DNA of 64,000 nucleotides from Gluconobacter cerevisiae (GCF_015244675.1 NZ_JABCQO010000001.1:186001-250000), one strand, 5' to 3'; positions 54,397 to 64,000 are shown, counted from the stretch's first letter. Notes: generated by a model from the sequence alone, not told the origin. Numbers and translations: made by a program.

Positions 54397-55896
54397 ATGA
54401 CGCCTCCCCGATCATCAGCTTTGCGCTCCGCTGAACCCACCATCATGGGGACAGCCTATGGCGTCGTCCTGTGCGTGATGCTCCTCGTCATCGCCTTACA
54501 GGCCGCCATCCTTCCCGCTTCTGTCTGGCAGGGAGACGAATACGATTACTTTGCCAATATTCGGGAGCATGGTCTGGCATTTCTGTCAGACAGGCTGCTG
54601 CACTGGAGCCCGCGTCCATTTTCGGAAATTGTCATCTTCGCCTACGGAACAGTCGTCAATGCCGTACATAAGCCGCTGGCCTGGCTCTTTCTGGCCCTTA
54701 CATGGCTGTTTTGCGCTGCGGTCGCATTTGTACCCTTCCTGCGCCGAAGTAACGGCCCCGCCTCGACACGCCTGCTGATTGCGGTGTCCGTTGCCGCCAT
54801 TTTCATGCTCGGTCACCCTTCCGCAGACTTCTTCTACTGGCCAATGGGCACCATCGCCCATCTTCCCGTCCTTGCCGCTGCCTGCGGACTGACCCTTCTG
54901 AAGATCAGTCAGATCCTTTCTACTCGCGCGGAAGCCCTGTTGCTGTCTCTTGCACTGACATCAAGCGAAGCGGGAGTGTTTTTCGGAATGCTCTGGTTGG
55001 GAATGCGTGGGTTTGAGCTTCTATACGTTCGCCGTGCCACCGCATTTAGGCGGTCCAGATGGCTGCTTTTGCCGACAGGCGTTGGACTCTGCGTTTCTGC
55101 AGAGATGCTTCTCAATCACCGAATGGGCGGAAGTGGATTTCCGTTCACACCCACACATGGGCATATCAGAACCAGTCTTGCCGCGGCCTTTGGTCCATTC
55201 CTGCAAACGCTGATCGCCCTACAACCGAACGAAATGAGTTCGGGTAGCGAGTTCACAAAACAGGCCATCGCCAGCGGACTGGCACTGAAAATCATCCTGA
55301 CCGGCGCCTTTACGACATTATTCATGACATGCGGCATCCGCCCCGCCTTGCGGACGCTCATAGCGCCCGCCGTTGCGCTTGCGGGCACGATGTATCTGAC
55401 AATCGCCGCCGCGTTCTACGCCTTTGGATTTCTGTGCTGCCAGCGCCATGAAACGTTCCGGCTGGACCTTTCAGTCCTTCTTGTTTTGCTGCTTTCCGCG
55501 GGTCTGAGCACGGTTTTATCGGAAAAGTTCAAGATATCTTCCGGCGACCACAAGAGAGAAACACTCCTTCAGGTCTGTGCCCTGACGGGACTTCTGCTGT
55601 TTGCGGGATGGACAATGCGGTGGCGCCTGTCGGACCTGTCACTCGCCCTCGCAGGCCTTCCGCTGGAAGAAGCCGCCCATCATCATGTCTGGGCGTCCGG
55701 ACTGTCGGCGGGGACCGATATGACCTATTCGCAAGGCACGGCCTCACCCGCATTCTATTACTGGCACTGGGAGCCGGGGACCTATCATGCGGGTGGAACC
55801 GGATGGGAAGTGCAGTCCGCCCTGCGATATTTCGGCAAGACGACGCTTCATGTCCTGCCGCCCCTCGGCCTGACCCCTCTTCCCGCTACACCCTGA
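54397..55896 (+). CDS. Polytopic membrane protein of unknown function (DUF6056/GT-C-like)
   Basis: 499 residues with about eleven hydrophobic helices. The first periplasmic loop holds an acidic patch, QGDEYDYFANIREHG, followed by HWSPRPFSEIVIF, which resembles GT-C glycosyltransferases and DUF6056 proteins that act on polyprenyl-linked sugars. Periplasmic histidines (HHHVW) lie near the end. It may add sugars to envelope glycans; the role is not established. It starts 7 bp after oxyR and may be co-transcribed by chance. Confidence 0.6.
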   Translation: MTPPRSSALRSAEPTIMGTAYGVVLCVMLLVIALQAAILPASVWQGDEYDYFANIREHGLAFLSDRLLHWSPRPFSEIVIFAYGTVVNAVHKPLAWLFLALTWLFCAAVAFVPFLRRSNGPASTRLLIAVSVAAIFMLGHPSADFFYWPMGTIAHLPVLAAACGLTLLKISQILSTRAEALLLSLALTSSEAGVFFGMLWLGMRGFELLYVRRATAFRRSRWLLLPTGVGLCVSAEMLLNHRMGGSGFPFTPTHGHIRTSLAAAFGPFLQTLIALQPNEMSSGSEFTKQAIASGLALKIILTGAFTTLFMTCGIRPALRTLIAPAVALAGTMYLTIAAAFYAFGFLCCQRHETFRLDLSVLLVLLLSAGLSTVLSEKFKISSGDHKRETLLQVCALTGLLLFAGWTMRWRLSDLSLALAGLPLEEAAHHHVWASGLSAGTDMTYSQGTASPAFYYWHWEPGTYHAGGTGWEVQSALRYFGKTTLHVLPPLGLTPLPATP

Positions 55897-55928
55897 GCAG
55901 GAAGAGATCGGTTTCTGAAAATCAGGCC

Positions 55929-56387
55929 TTATTCGGCAGCGTTGCACCGATGGGTTGAACCGGGGAAGTCCGAGCATTCGCCCTTCACGGAATCCCAGCG
56001 GAAATCCATTTCATCGCCCGCCATGCCGTTCTTCTGGAACTCGGTCGTCACCGCGCTCACATTCGTCACATGGCCTTTGTTGTAAACCAGTTCGACATAG
56101 CCGTTATAGAAACCCGGGATCTTGCCCACGCCTTCAAAATAGGTCGGCTTTCCATCTTTTCCCGGCACCGCAAACAGCTTGACGACCTGAGCAGGCGTCG
56201 CATGTTCCAACTTGCGCAGGAATTCCGGCGACAGGGTCTGGCAGCTGATTTCCGGGCGTGGGTCTTCACCGACATTCGACGGCCAGCAGGCGGCCTGCCC
56301 CGGCAACGGCGTTGCAGACGCCAGATGCGGCAGAACGAGCGCAGCCCCAAAAGCTGCGGCCATCGTGACATGCTTAAAACGTATCAT
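55929..56387 (-). CDS. Secreted small protein of unknown function
   Basis: 152 residues from the ATG at 56387. A signal peptide (MIRFKHVTMAAAFGAALVLPHLASA) is followed by a mature domain with four Cys (AACWPSN, ISCQTL, GECSDF, HRCN) that could form two disulfides. VVKLFAVPGKDGKPTYFEGVGKIPGFYNGYVELVY is the core. No family was recognised. It is probably periplasmic or exported. Confidence 0.65.
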   Translation of the reverse strand: MIRFKHVTMAAAFGAALVLPHLASATPLPGQAACWPSNVGEDPRPEISCQTLSPEFLRKLEHATPAQVVKLFAVPGKDGKPTYFEGVGKIPGFYNGYVELVYNKGHVTNVSAVTTEFQKNGMAGDEMDFRWDSVKGECSDFPGSTHRCNAAE

Positions 56388-56498
56388 CTGTAAAATACTC
56401 CAGCAGAACTCTCTGTTTTCCGAACCTATCACAGCCCTCTTTCGGAACCCACAGAACCCACCGAACACCTTTTGCGGAAATATCGCCTCAATGGGGCT

Positions 56499-57773
56499 TC
56501 AGGCTGGAGGCACTTCGACTGCGGAAGGCTTCTCGGGATACAGCCAGCGCGCCACACGCCCCATCGTCAGACCCTGAACGATGATCGTGAACACCACGAC
56601 CCCGTAGCACACAGGCAGCAGCGTATCGCGCAACTCACCAGCCGGAAGCCCCAGTGCGAGTGCAACGGAAATACCGCCTCGCAGGCCGCCCCACGTCAGA
56701 AGCCCCAAAGCGCGCCCCCGCTCTCCGGGTTGCAGTTGCACAGGAATGGTACACAGGAAAACACTTGCCCCGCGCACCAGCACCGAGAGCGGAATAGCGA
56801 CCACCATCATCAGGAACGGCGCCAGGTGGGGACTGATTTCCAAAAGCTCGAAGCCGATCAGAAGGAACAGCAAAGCGTTCAGAATCTCATCGATCAGGTT
56901 CCAGAACCCCACCATTTCTGCTCGGGATTGCGGTGTAATGGCGCGATGCCCCGCTTTACTGGCCAAGCTCATTCCAGCTACCACGACCGCGATCGGGCCG
57001 GACATATGTAGCCCGTTCGCTAGACTATAAGTACCCGCCGCCAGTGCCAGAGAGCCCAGCAGATCAATCTGTGCGTCTTCCACGCCACGTAGCAGCATCA
57101 CCGCCAGCCACCCCGTGAAAGCACCAAACAGGCCACCACCCACGGCCTCGACCAGAAAACGCAATATGAAATCACTGACCGAAACGGATGCAATATCCCC
57201 GGTAGCCATCCCGATCATCGTTCCGTAAATGACGACCCCCACGCCATCATTAAACAGACTTTCACCGGCGAAAGTCGCCTGAAGAGAGGGTGGCAGCCCC
57301 AGACGCCGCAACATGCCCACAACCGAAACCGGATCAGTCGGCGCCAGCATCGCGCCCAGAAGCACGCACCAACTGAAAGGCACGGCAAGCCCGAATAAGG
57401 GGAAAATGAGCCATACCGGAACCGCCATCAGCGCTACAGCCAGCGACGTTCCCACAATCGCCAGCGCCGCAACCGACTTGCCGCGCGACACCATCATTCC
57501 CAGATCGACCTGCATCGCCCCTGCAAACAGCAGGAAGGACAGTGCCCCATCCAGCAGTGTCCGGGGCAGGTTGATCGTTCCCAGCAATGTCCGGGGAACC
57601 TCCTGCAGGTCATAGCCCTGAAAAAGCGGATTCAGGAGCATGACAATCAGGGAGATTACCATCGAGAACAGCAGAATTCCGATGGCCAGTGGAAGTTTCA
57701 GGGTCCGGTAGTTGATGATCCCAAGCAGCGTTGCCACGGCCAGCAGCAGAGCAAACAGCCCCAGAGAATTCAT
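56499..57773 (-). CDS. Na+/H+ antiporter, CPA1/NhaP family
   Basis: 424 residues with about twelve hydrophobic helices. The ion-binding motif appears as LLGAMLAPTDPVSVVGMLRRLGLPPSLQATFAGESLFNDGVGVV, with the Asp pair (TDP and FND) typical of CPA1 antiporters. It exchanges Na+ or K+ for protons in the inner membrane and supports pH homeostasis, useful for an acid-producing bacterium. Confidence 0.94.
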   Translation of the reverse strand: MNSLGLFALLLAVATLLGIINYRTLKLPLAIGILLFSMVISLIVMLLNPLFQGYDLQEVPRTLLGTINLPRTLLDGALSFLLFAGAMQVDLGMMVSRGKSVAALAIVGTSLAVALMAVPVWLIFPLFGLAVPFSWCVLLGAMLAPTDPVSVVGMLRRLGLPPSLQATFAGESLFNDGVGVVIYGTMIGMATGDIASVSVSDFILRFLVEAVGGGLFGAFTGWLAVMLLRGVEDAQIDLLGSLALAAGTYSLANGLHMSGPIAVVVAGMSLASKAGHRAITPQSRAEMVGFWNLIDEILNALLFLLIGFELLEISPHLAPFLMMVVAIPLSVLVRGASVFLCTIPVQLQPGERGRALGLLTWGGLRGGISVALALGLPAGELRDTLLPVCYGVVVFTIIVQGLTMGRVARWLYPEKPSAVEVPPA

Positions 57774-57925
57774 ATCCGCATTTCCCTTCCCGAATCCTGC
57801 TCTGCCAGCGACCTGCGACAGAATGAGCTTCGGGTAAACAAGTCCACTTTGTTTAACCCCTCACAGACACAGGAAGTTCCTTGCGAAAATCCTTACGATC
57901 TGTTGCGGAACAGGGAGTCTGAGGA

Positions 57926-58573
57926 TCAGTAAAGGAGACGCCACTCCGCTGGTTCAGCCTCAGCCAGCGCGTACCATTCCCGCATCAGCGGCTGATCGAG
58001 CATCGTCCGCACCCAGGTCTTCACAACCGGATCAACTGCCAGTTCGAACGTGTGAATGCGAATGGCAATCGGCGCATACATGCAGTCCGCCACCGTCATC
58101 CGGTCCCCGAACAGGAACGTCGTCGGCTGACCCGAGCGCAAGAGCGCATCTTTGAGTGTACGGCTCAGCAGCGCCACATCGGCCGCCAGCTCCTCGCTGA
58201 TTTCCGGCAGAGGCGCGGGAATACGCTCAACATCCATAGAGCAGTTCTGGCGGATCGGACGGAAACCGGCATGCATCTGCGCGCTGATACTGCGGGCATG
58301 AGCCCGCACAATCCGGTCTTCCGGCCACAGGGACGGTGCAATTTCCGCGCAATATTCGCAGATCGCCAGACTTTCCCAGACATCCGCACCGTCATGCTGA
58401 AGATACGGCACCATCCGGTTGGGGGAGCGGACATGAATCTCGGTCGTCCGGCCACCGCCCTTGAGCGCAATGACCTCTTCCGTCACGTCCAGCCCGGCCA
58501 AACGGACCGCCAGCCAGCCCCGCAGGGACCAGGACGAATACCGGCGCGACCCCAGAAGCAGCACTCCCGCCAT
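57926..58573 (-). CDS. Glutathione S-transferase family protein
   Basis: 215 residues. The N-terminal thioredoxin-like part has SRRYSSWSLRGWLAVRLAGL (catalytic Ser region), VPYLQHDGADVWESLAICEYCAE (cis-Pro and glutathione-binding ES), and the C-terminal helical part contains FLFGDRMTVADCMYAPIAIRI. Soluble; role in detoxification or ring isomerisation is not readable. Its start touches the mnmA stop. Confidence 0.88.
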   Translation of the reverse strand: MAGVLLLGSRRYSSWSLRGWLAVRLAGLDVTEEVIALKGGGRTTEIHVRSPNRMVPYLQHDGADVWESLAICEYCAEIAPSLWPEDRIVRAHARSISAQMHAGFRPIRQNCSMDVERIPAPLPEISEELAADVALLSRTLKDALLRSGQPTTFLFGDRMTVADCMYAPIAIRIHTFELAVDPVVKTWVRTMLDQPLMREWYALAEAEPAEWRLLY

Positions 58574-59658
58574 CAGGCCTCTCCCGCAGTAATGAAGCCG
58601 CCGCCCAGCACACGGCTTCCGTCATACAGCACACAGGCCTGACCGGGCGCGGGCATCGCGGCTTCGTTCAGCTCCACCAGTGCGCCACCATTCTCCAAAG
58701 GCTTCACGACAGCCTCGCGCAGCTTCTCCCGGGCGCGGATCTGAACACCACAGCGCACCCCCTCAGCAGGCGCATCGATCAGCCAGTTCATGTCGCGCAG
58801 ACGCACGGTCCGGCGGCTGTCGGCTTCCGAAAGCTGCACGCGCGGCCCGACCACAATGCGCCGCTTCGGCACATCAATGCGCGTCACCATCTGGCGTTCG
58901 CCTGTCGCGGTATGGATGTCGCCCAGACGCTTGCTCTGTCCGACCGTATAGCGCGCCACGCCTTCGTGACGGCCCAGAACCCTGCCGTCCTCGTCCACGA
59001 TTTCGCCCTCGCCCCGCACTTCCGGGCGCAGCTTCTCGACCAGTTCGGCATAGGAGCCGGTTGGGACGAAGCAGATGTCCTGACTGTCTGGCTTGGCGGC
59101 GATGGACAGGCCCAGTTCTTCGGCCAGCGCCCGAACATGCGCCTTGTCCGGCATCTCGCCCAGTGGAAAACGCAGATAGTCAAGCTGGTCTTTGGTCGTG
59201 GCGAACAGGAACCAGGTCTGATCCCGCTCGGCATCGACGGGACGGTGCATTTCCGCCCCGTCCGGCCCTTCAACACGGCGGACATAATGCCCGGTCGCCA
59301 TGGCCTCGCAGCCCAGATCCCGCGCCATGCCCAAAAGGTCCGTGAACTTCACGCCCTGATTGCAGGCCACGCAGGGAACAGGCGTTTCGCCACGCGCATA
59401 GGCGTCCGCAAAGCTCTCGACCACACTGTCACGAAAGCGCGTTTCCGCATCAATGACGTAATGCGGAAAGCCCAGACGGTCTGCCACGGCGCGCGCATCC
59501 ATGATGTCACGCCCCGCACAGCACGCACCCGGCTTGGCCGCCTGTCCGTGATCGTAAAGCTGGAGGGTCGCGCCAATCACCTCGTGGCCCTGCCGTTTGA
59601 GCAGCGCGGCCACTACGGAACTGTCCACGCCTCCCGACATGGCAACGAGGATCCGCAT
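58573..59658 (-). CDS. mnmA: tRNA-specific 2-thiouridylase MnmA
   Basis: 361 residues. The PP-loop reads MSGGVDSSVVAALL at the N-terminus. The catalytic Cys is in PVPCVACNQGVKF, and the second in KPDSQDICFVP, both canonical. It inserts sulfur at U34 of Lys, Glu and Gln tRNAs. Neighbouring cysteine desulfurases could supply the sulfur. It precedes the GST gene and follows ferredoxin by 5 bp. Confidence 0.96.
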   Translation of the reverse strand: MRILVAMSGGVDSSVVAALLKRQGHEVIGATLQLYDHGQAAKPGACCAGRDIMDARAVADRLGFPHYVIDAETRFRDSVVESFADAYARGETPVPCVACNQGVKFTDLLGMARDLGCEAMATGHYVRRVEGPDGAEMHRPVDAERDQTWFLFATTKDQLDYLRFPLGEMPDKAHVRALAEELGLSIAAKPDSQDICFVPTGSYAELVEKLRPEVRGEGEIVDEDGRVLGRHEGVARYTVGQSKRLGDIHTATGERQMVTRIDVPKRRIVVGPRVQLSEADSRRTVRLRDMNWLIDAPAEGVRCGVQIRAREKLREAVVKPLENGGALVELNEAAMPAPGQACVLYDGSRVLGGGFITAGEA

Positions 59659-59663
59659 GGTGC

Positions 59664-59978
59664 TCAGCCCGCCTTCGGAAGACGGACGATCAGGCCATCC
59701 AGCGCATCCGTCATGACGATCTGACAGCCCAGACGGGACGTCTTTTCCAGACCGAACGCCAGATCGAGCATGTCTTCCTCGTCATCGGTCGGCGTGCTCA
59801 GCTTGGCAGCCCAGTCCGGATCGACGACCACATGGCAGGTCGCGCACGCCAGCGATCCTTCGCAGGCGCCTTCGAGGTCAATGTCATGCTTGTGCGCGAT
59901 TTCCAGCACCGACAGTCCGACAGGCGCGTCCACGTCACGACGGGTTCCATCACGCTCGATAAAGGTCATCTTGGGCAT
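59664..59978 (-). CDS. 2Fe-2S ferredoxin (adrenodoxin/Isc type)
   Basis: 104 residues. The cluster Cys residues are in [15 protein letters not shown], with the last one in GCQIVMT near the end, as in Isc-type ferredoxins. It donates electrons for iron-sulfur cluster assembly, in keeping with its place between the cysteine desulfurase and mnmA genes. Confidence 0.94.
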   Translation of the reverse strand: MPKMTFIERDGTRRDVDAPVGLSVLEIAHKHDIDLEGACEGSLACATCHVVVDPDWAAKLSTPTDDEEDMLDLAFGLEKTSRLGCQIVMTDALDGLIVRLPKAG

Positions 59979-60000
59979 AGGTCGTACGCTTTTTCCGGTT

Positions 60001-61143
60001 TCAGTTGGGTTGGCACGTCCGTGCGGCTGCGATCAGAAGTTCGGCCGCACGGTCAATATCGGCCTTGGAGGTAGAGCGTCCGACCGACAGGCGCAAGCAT
60101 TGCGACGCCTTCTGCGCAGAAAGTCCCATCGCCGTCAGGACATAGGAGGGCGCAATCTCCGCCGCCGTACAGGCCGATCCGGTCGAAGCGGCCACATCCG
60201 GGCAGGCTTCCAGCACGTCGAGCGCCCGGATTCCCTCAGGCAGACAGACATTCAATGTCCCCGCCAGACGCGGCGCCCCAGCCGCGTTCAGGGCGGTCCC
60301 AGGCAAGCCGTTTTGAAGCTGGGTCCACAAATCGTCCCGCAACAGGCGCAACCGCACGGCCTCATCCGCCATGTTCGCAACAGCCAGCTCCGCAGCCACT
60401 CCAAACCCGACAACCAGCGGTGTCGGCAGCGTTCCGGAACGGAATCCGCGTTCCTGGCCGCCCCCCGAAAACAACGCCTCCAGCCGAACGCGCGGTCGTC
60501 GGCGGACGTACAGCGCACCGATCCCTTTCGGCCCATACATCTTGTGCGCGGACACGGACGCCAGATCCACATCCTTCAACGACACCGGCATTTTCCCGGC
60601 CATCTGCGCCAGATCGACATGCATCAGCGCGCCCGCGGCCTTCGCGAGTGCCGCGAGCTGCGGAATATCCTGCAACACGCCGGTCTCGTTGTTCGCGGCC
60701 ATGATGCTTACGAGCAGTGTCGGCACCTTCAGCGCCTCCCGCAGTGCCTCAGAATCAACCTGCCCGTCAGCATCCACGCCGAGCACGACCTCCTCAAAGC
60801 CTTCAACCGCCAGCGCCCGCACCGATTCCAGAACGCATTTGTGTTCGGTTGCGACCGTGATGATCCGCCGTCGCGGATCGCCCAGCCGTATCAGATGTCG
60901 CGCTGCCCCTTTGATGGCGAGGTTGTTCGCTTCCGTCGCACCGGACGTGAACACGATCTCCCGCGCTTCCACGCCCAAAAGCCCAGCCACGCTCTCCCGC
61001 GCCCGCTCCACGGCCTCCGCCGCCTTCCGTCCCGGACCATGCACACTGTGCGGGTTGCCGAAATCCTCCCCGAACCACGGCAGCATGGCCGCTACAACGG
61101 TCGGATCACACGGAGTTGTCGAAAAATAATCGAGATAGATCAT
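60001..61143 (-). CDS. Cysteine desulfurase (NifS/IscS-like), copy 1
   Basis: 380 residues. Motifs are [12 protein letters not shown] at the start, [13 protein letters not shown], the PLP Lys in [12 protein letters not shown], and the catalytic Cys in [15 protein letters not shown]. The [12 protein letters not shown] loop is present. It extracts sulfur from cysteine for iron-sulfur clusters and thio-tRNA. The ATG has a GGGGGG site. Copy 2 lies 28 bp upstream on the same strand. Confidence 0.94.
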   Translation of the reverse strand: MIYLDYFSTTPCDPTVVAAMLPWFGEDFGNPHSVHGPGRKAAEAVERARESVAGLLGVEAREIVFTSGATEANNLAIKGAARHLIRLGDPRRRIITVATEHKCVLESVRALAVEGFEEVVLGVDADGQVDSEALREALKVPTLLVSIMAANNETGVLQDIPQLAALAKAAGALMHVDLAQMAGKMPVSLKDVDLASVSAHKMYGPKGIGALYVRRRPRVRLEALFSGGGQERGFRSGTLPTPLVVGFGVAAELAVANMADEAVRLRLLRDDLWTQLQNGLPGTALNAAGAPRLAGTLNVCLPEGIRALDVLEACPDVAASTGSACTAAEIAPSYVLTAMGLSAQKASQCLRLSVGRSTSKADIDRAAELLIAAARTCQPN

Positions 61144-61171
61144 GCCCCCCGTCCCTCTTTATCTACCCCGA

Positions 61172-62272
61172 TCATTTGCGCAGACGCAGCGCCATCGCCT
61201 CGTAAGCCTCACAAAATGCCTCGACCTGAGCCTCCTGCACGTTCCAAGGGAGCGAAACACGAATGGCCTGCGCCGCACCCTCCGTCTCCCCCATCGCCCG
61301 CAGCACATGCGAAGACGACACCTTCCCCGACGAGCAGGCCGACCCCGCGGACACGCAGAACCCTGCCAGATCCAGCGTCATAAGCTGAACCTGCGCCGCC
61401 ACCCCATCCAGAATCAGACAGCTCGTATTCGGCAGCCGTGCAACAGCCTCCCCCGAAACCCGCGCGCCGACAGCTTGCGCCACAGCTTCGACCCGGTCCC
61501 GCAGACGCTGCACCGCCCCCCAATCCTGCGCACGCGCTGCATCGAATGCCGCCGCCATGCCCAGAATGGCCGGAAGAGCCTGCGTTCCGCCCCGCCGTCC
61601 CCGCTCCTGCCCGCCGCCCGCCACCAGCGCGTCCATGGGTTCGTCTTCCGCAAGCAACAACACACCCGCCCCTTTTGGGCCACCCATCTTGTGCCCCGAC
61701 ACCGCAACACTGCATCCACCCAGCGCAAACGGCACCCGTCCCGCGCTCTGCACAGCGTCCACATGCAAATGCGCGCCCGAGTCGCGACAGACTGCCAACA
61801 CATCCTCCAGCGGCGAAAGCACCCCCGTCTCGTTATTGGCGGACATCACACAAACCAGTGCCGGACCACTCTCCCGCAGCCGTGCGCGAAGGTGTTCCAC
61901 ATCCAGAATTCCGTCCCCATTCATAGGCAGGATTTCCGCTTCGGGAGCCGCCTTGAGGATGGCATCATGTTCCGTAGCACCAACAAAAATCCGGCGTCCA
62001 CGTCCGAAAGCATACACCGCCATCGCATCGGCTTCCGTCGCCCCGGACGTGAACACGCAAGTACCGGAAATCCGCCCGAAACCCTCTGCCATCCGGCTGC
62101 GGGCGTCTTCGAGAAATCGACGTGCCTCCCGCCCTTGAGCGTGAACCGAAGACGGGTTCCCCAACAGCATCATCCCTTCAAGCGCCGCCTCTCTCGCACA
62201 GGGCCGCAGCGGTTCGGTGGCATTGGCGTCCAGATAGGTCGTCCCGGCGACGGTTTTCAGCGCAGTCATCAT
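61172..62272 (-). CDS. Cysteine desulfurase (NifS/IscS-like), copy 2
   Basis: 366 residues from the ATG at 62272. Motifs parallel copy 1: YLDANATEPLRP, SGATEADAMAVYA, PLP Lys in AVSGHKMGGPKG, catalytic Cys in VSAGSACSSGKVSSSH, and GGGQERGRRGGT. It is clearly paralogous to, but quite diverged from, copy 1. Both keep all catalytic residues. The first gene of the minus-strand sulfur-transfer cluster; divergent from the hydrolase at 62409. Confidence 0.93.
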   Translation of the reverse strand: MMTALKTVAGTTYLDANATEPLRPCAREAALEGMMLLGNPSSVHAQGREARRFLEDARSRMAEGFGRISGTCVFTSGATEADAMAVYAFGRGRRIFVGATEHDAILKAAPEAEILPMNGDGILDVEHLRARLRESGPALVCVMSANNETGVLSPLEDVLAVCRDSGAHLHVDAVQSAGRVPFALGGCSVAVSGHKMGGPKGAGVLLLAEDEPMDALVAGGGQERGRRGGTQALPAILGMAAAFDAARAQDWGAVQRLRDRVEAVAQAVGARVSGEAVARLPNTSCLILDGVAAQVQLMTLDLAGFCVSAGSACSSGKVSSSHVLRAMGETEGAAQAIRVSLPWNVQEAQVEAFCEAYEAMALRLRK

Positions 62273-62408
62273 GTTTTCCAGATTGGACAAACGGGCGGAA
62301 ATCGCAATGCCATGTCGATTTTGGTGGAAATCGGCTTTTGCGAATCGATATATACAGCATCACCGGACGGCAGAGTTCCAATCCTGCCTGACACAGCGCG
62401 AGAGTATT

Positions 62409-63074
62409 ATGCCTGAAGTGATGTTCGCCGGCCCAGACGGCCGGCTCGAGGGTCGTTACCACCACTCCAGCGAACCCAACGCTCCGCTCGCCCTGGTGCT
62501 GCATCCCCATCCGCTCCACGGCGGCACCATGAACAACCGCATCACCTACACGATGTATCGCAGCTTCGAGAAAATGGGTTTCTCGGTCATGCGGTACAAT
62601 TCGCGTGGCGTCGGCCGCTCCCAGGGCCGTTATGACGGCGGTATCGGCGAAATTTCCGATGCAGCCGCCGCCCTTGACTGGATGCAGATGGTCAATCCGA
62701 ACTCCACCGAACTGTGGATTTCGGGCTATTCCTTCGGCGCGTTCGTCGGCATGCAGCTTCTGATGCGTCGCCCCGAAATCAGCGGCTGGATCAGCGTGGC
62801 TCCTCCGGCCAACGACTACGATTTCGGCTTTCTGGCACCCTGTCCTTGCGGTGGCCTCATGATTGCCGGCGGCAAGGACGAGATGGCCCCTGAGCCGGGC
62901 ATCCGAAAGCTGGTGGACAAGCTGAACACCCAGAAGAACGTGACCGTCGACTACCGCATCTTCGACGACGCCGACCACATCTTCGCCAAACAGGCCGACC
63001 GTGTCGGCGAGGCGCTGGAAGACCACGTCAACACGATGCGCGGTCGCAAAACACTGGCGCTGGCCGCAGACTGA
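62409..63074 (+). CDS. Alpha/beta hydrolase
   Basis: 221 residues from the ATG at 62409; the earlier frame overlaps the divergent gene. The oxyanion region is VLHPHPLHGGTMNN, with MRYNSRGVGRSQG and the nucleophile elbow SGYSFGAFVG (Ser in GYSFG). GGKDEM gives the acid and DADHIF the catalytic His. This is the conserved cytoplasmic COG2945-type hydrolase; substrate unknown. Confidence 0.9.
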   Translation: MPEVMFAGPDGRLEGRYHHSSEPNAPLALVLHPHPLHGGTMNNRITYTMYRSFEKMGFSVMRYNSRGVGRSQGRYDGGIGEISDAAAALDWMQMVNPNSTELWISGYSFGAFVGMQLLMRRPEISGWISVAPPANDYDFGFLAPCPCGGLMIAGGKDEMAPEPGIRKLVDKLNTQKNVTVDYRIFDDADHIFAKQADRVGEALEDHVNTMRGRKTLALAAD

Positions 63075-63106
63075 TCAGGGACACACATCCCGTCAGACAC
63101 CCACTC

Positions 63107-63138
63107 AAAAAGGCTCTCCCTCACGGAGAGCCTTTTTT
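63107..63138 (+). terminator. Rho-independent terminator after the hydrolase gene
   Basis: AGGCTCTCC and GGAGAGCCT form a 9-bp stem with a 5-nt loop, followed by TTTTT and preceded by AAAA. It may serve both strands, though no gene on the minus strand ends here. Confidence 0.93.
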
Positions 63139-63245
63139 GATTTCGGCCCGTCCAGCCCCTCGTCTAACGCCGAAATTTCCGCTCCCGGGCCGGTCATGCT
63201 AGGGTCCGCGTCCCTTCTTTTCAGCAGCAGCGTAGCAAGACCGAC

Positions 63246-64000
63246 CCATGCCAAAGAGTCCGTTCCTCCTCGAAGCCCAGGCCCGCGGCCTGATCTTCCA
63301 GTGCACCGACCTCGACGCCCTCGACGAGGCCCTGCTGGCCGGACCGATCACTGCCTATGTGGGTTTCGATCCGACAGCGAACTCCCTGCATGTCGGCAAT
63401 GCACTTTCCATCATGGCGCTGCGCCTGCTCCAGAAACACGGCCATCGCCCGATCGCCCTGATGGGCGGCGGCACAGCCAAAATCGGCGATCCATCCTTCC
63501 GCGACGAAGCCCGCTCCCTCATGACGGGCGAGACGATCGCGCACAACATCGCCGGGATCGAGAAATCGCTACGCCAGTTCATCACCTTCAGCGATGAAGA
63601 CCCTTCCAGCGGCGCCATCCTCGCCAACAACGCGGACTGGCTGGACAAACTGTCCTACATTGACCTGCTGCAAGACGTGGGCGTTCATTTCTCCATCAGC
63701 CGTATGCTCGCTTTCGACAGCGTGAAGCAGCGTCTGGAGCGGGAACAGGGTCTGACGTTTCTGGAGTTCAACTACTCTATCCTCCAGTCCTACGATTTCC
63801 GCGAACTGAACCGCCGACACGGCGCCGTGCTCCAGATGGGCGGCTCGGACCAGTGGGGCAACATCGTCTCAGGCATTGATCTGGCTCGCCGGACAGACGG
63901 AAAACAGGTCTTTGGCCTCACGACGCCCCTCGTCACCACATCTTCCGGCGTCAAAATGGGCAAATCCGCCAACGGCGCGACATGGGTCCGGGCAGAGCGG
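63246..64000 (+). CDS. tyrS: Tyrosyl-tRNA synthetase (5' part; runs off the window)
   Basis: 251 residues visible, ending at the window edge. [15 protein letters not shown] holds the HIGH-type signature (HVGN), [13 protein letters not shown] is family-typical, and [15 protein letters not shown] precedes the KMSKS loop (KMGKS). The ATG at 63246 fits the known N-terminus. It charges tRNA-Tyr. Confidence 0.97.

Noticed and set aside
59770-61383. 537-residue plus-strand frame over ferredoxin and cysteine desulfurase
   Set aside because: Arg/Pro/His-rich shadow; the minus-strand genes have all catalytic motifs.

Overview
The window looks like a chromosomal segment of an acetic acid bacterium (Acetobacteraceae, perhaps close to Gluconobacter). 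It is GC-rich, has an NAD-type isocitrate dehydrogenase gene directly followed by aconitase, and its protein families are alphaproteobacterial. The genus is inferred from gene content only; no marker gene was compared.

Layout. 1-12.7 kb: a phosphoesterase/phospholipase C family exoenzyme (3' end outside the window), then a type II secretion system in three blocks: gspC/N-like-J-I-H-F-E on the minus strand, prepilin peptidase gspO-L-M-D-K on the plus strand, and gspG alone on the minus strand, overlapping the gspK tail in antisense. 12.8-20.1 kb: a small lytic transglycosylase, tRNA-Glu(CTC), a decayed Mrr restriction-nuclease remnant, and a 2013-residue DUF4011/SF1-helicase/Vsr-like nuclease protein of a type linked to phage defence. 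20.1-22.4 kb: a very AT-rich patch carrying one alpha/beta-hydrolase gene, clearly foreign.

22.4-43.9 kb: a nearly complete non-flagellar type III secretion system (T3SS) whose order matches the rhizobial Rhc family. sctC1 (NolW/RhcC1-like) is divergent from sctI-J-K-L-N-O-Q-R-S-T-U. A second block reads sctD-X-Y-V, a TtsI-like degenerate response regulator, sctC2 (RhcC2/Tad-like secretin) and a CpaD/Y4xK-like lipoprotein. Around the apparatus lie probable secreted proteins: a 413-residue translocator candidate with an internal duplication, two harpin-like low-complexity proteins, a Pro/Ser-rich protein and a 62-residue needle/filament candidate. Unusual points are an SctU with CGDS where NPTH is expected, a long N-terminal extension on the ATPase, and a GTCAG-containing element repeated upstream of four T3SS loci. 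No SctP or SctW was recognised.

44-64 kb: ordinary chromosomal genes. These are an AI-2E family transporter, a LysR regulator divergent from icd-acnA, a LysE/RhtB exporter, ahpC-ahpF divergent from oxyR, a polytopic membrane protein, a secreted protein of unknown function, a CPA1 Na+/H+ antiporter, a sulfur-transfer cluster (glutathione S-transferase, mnmA, ferredoxin, two tandem cysteine desulfurases), an alpha/beta hydrolase and the 5' part of tyrS.

Together, the window pairs two envelope-spanning secretion systems (T2SS for exoenzymes, Rhc-type T3SS for host contact) with an island at tRNA-Glu that carries defence genes and a probable effector. All names rest on motif and gene-order reading, not on database searches.
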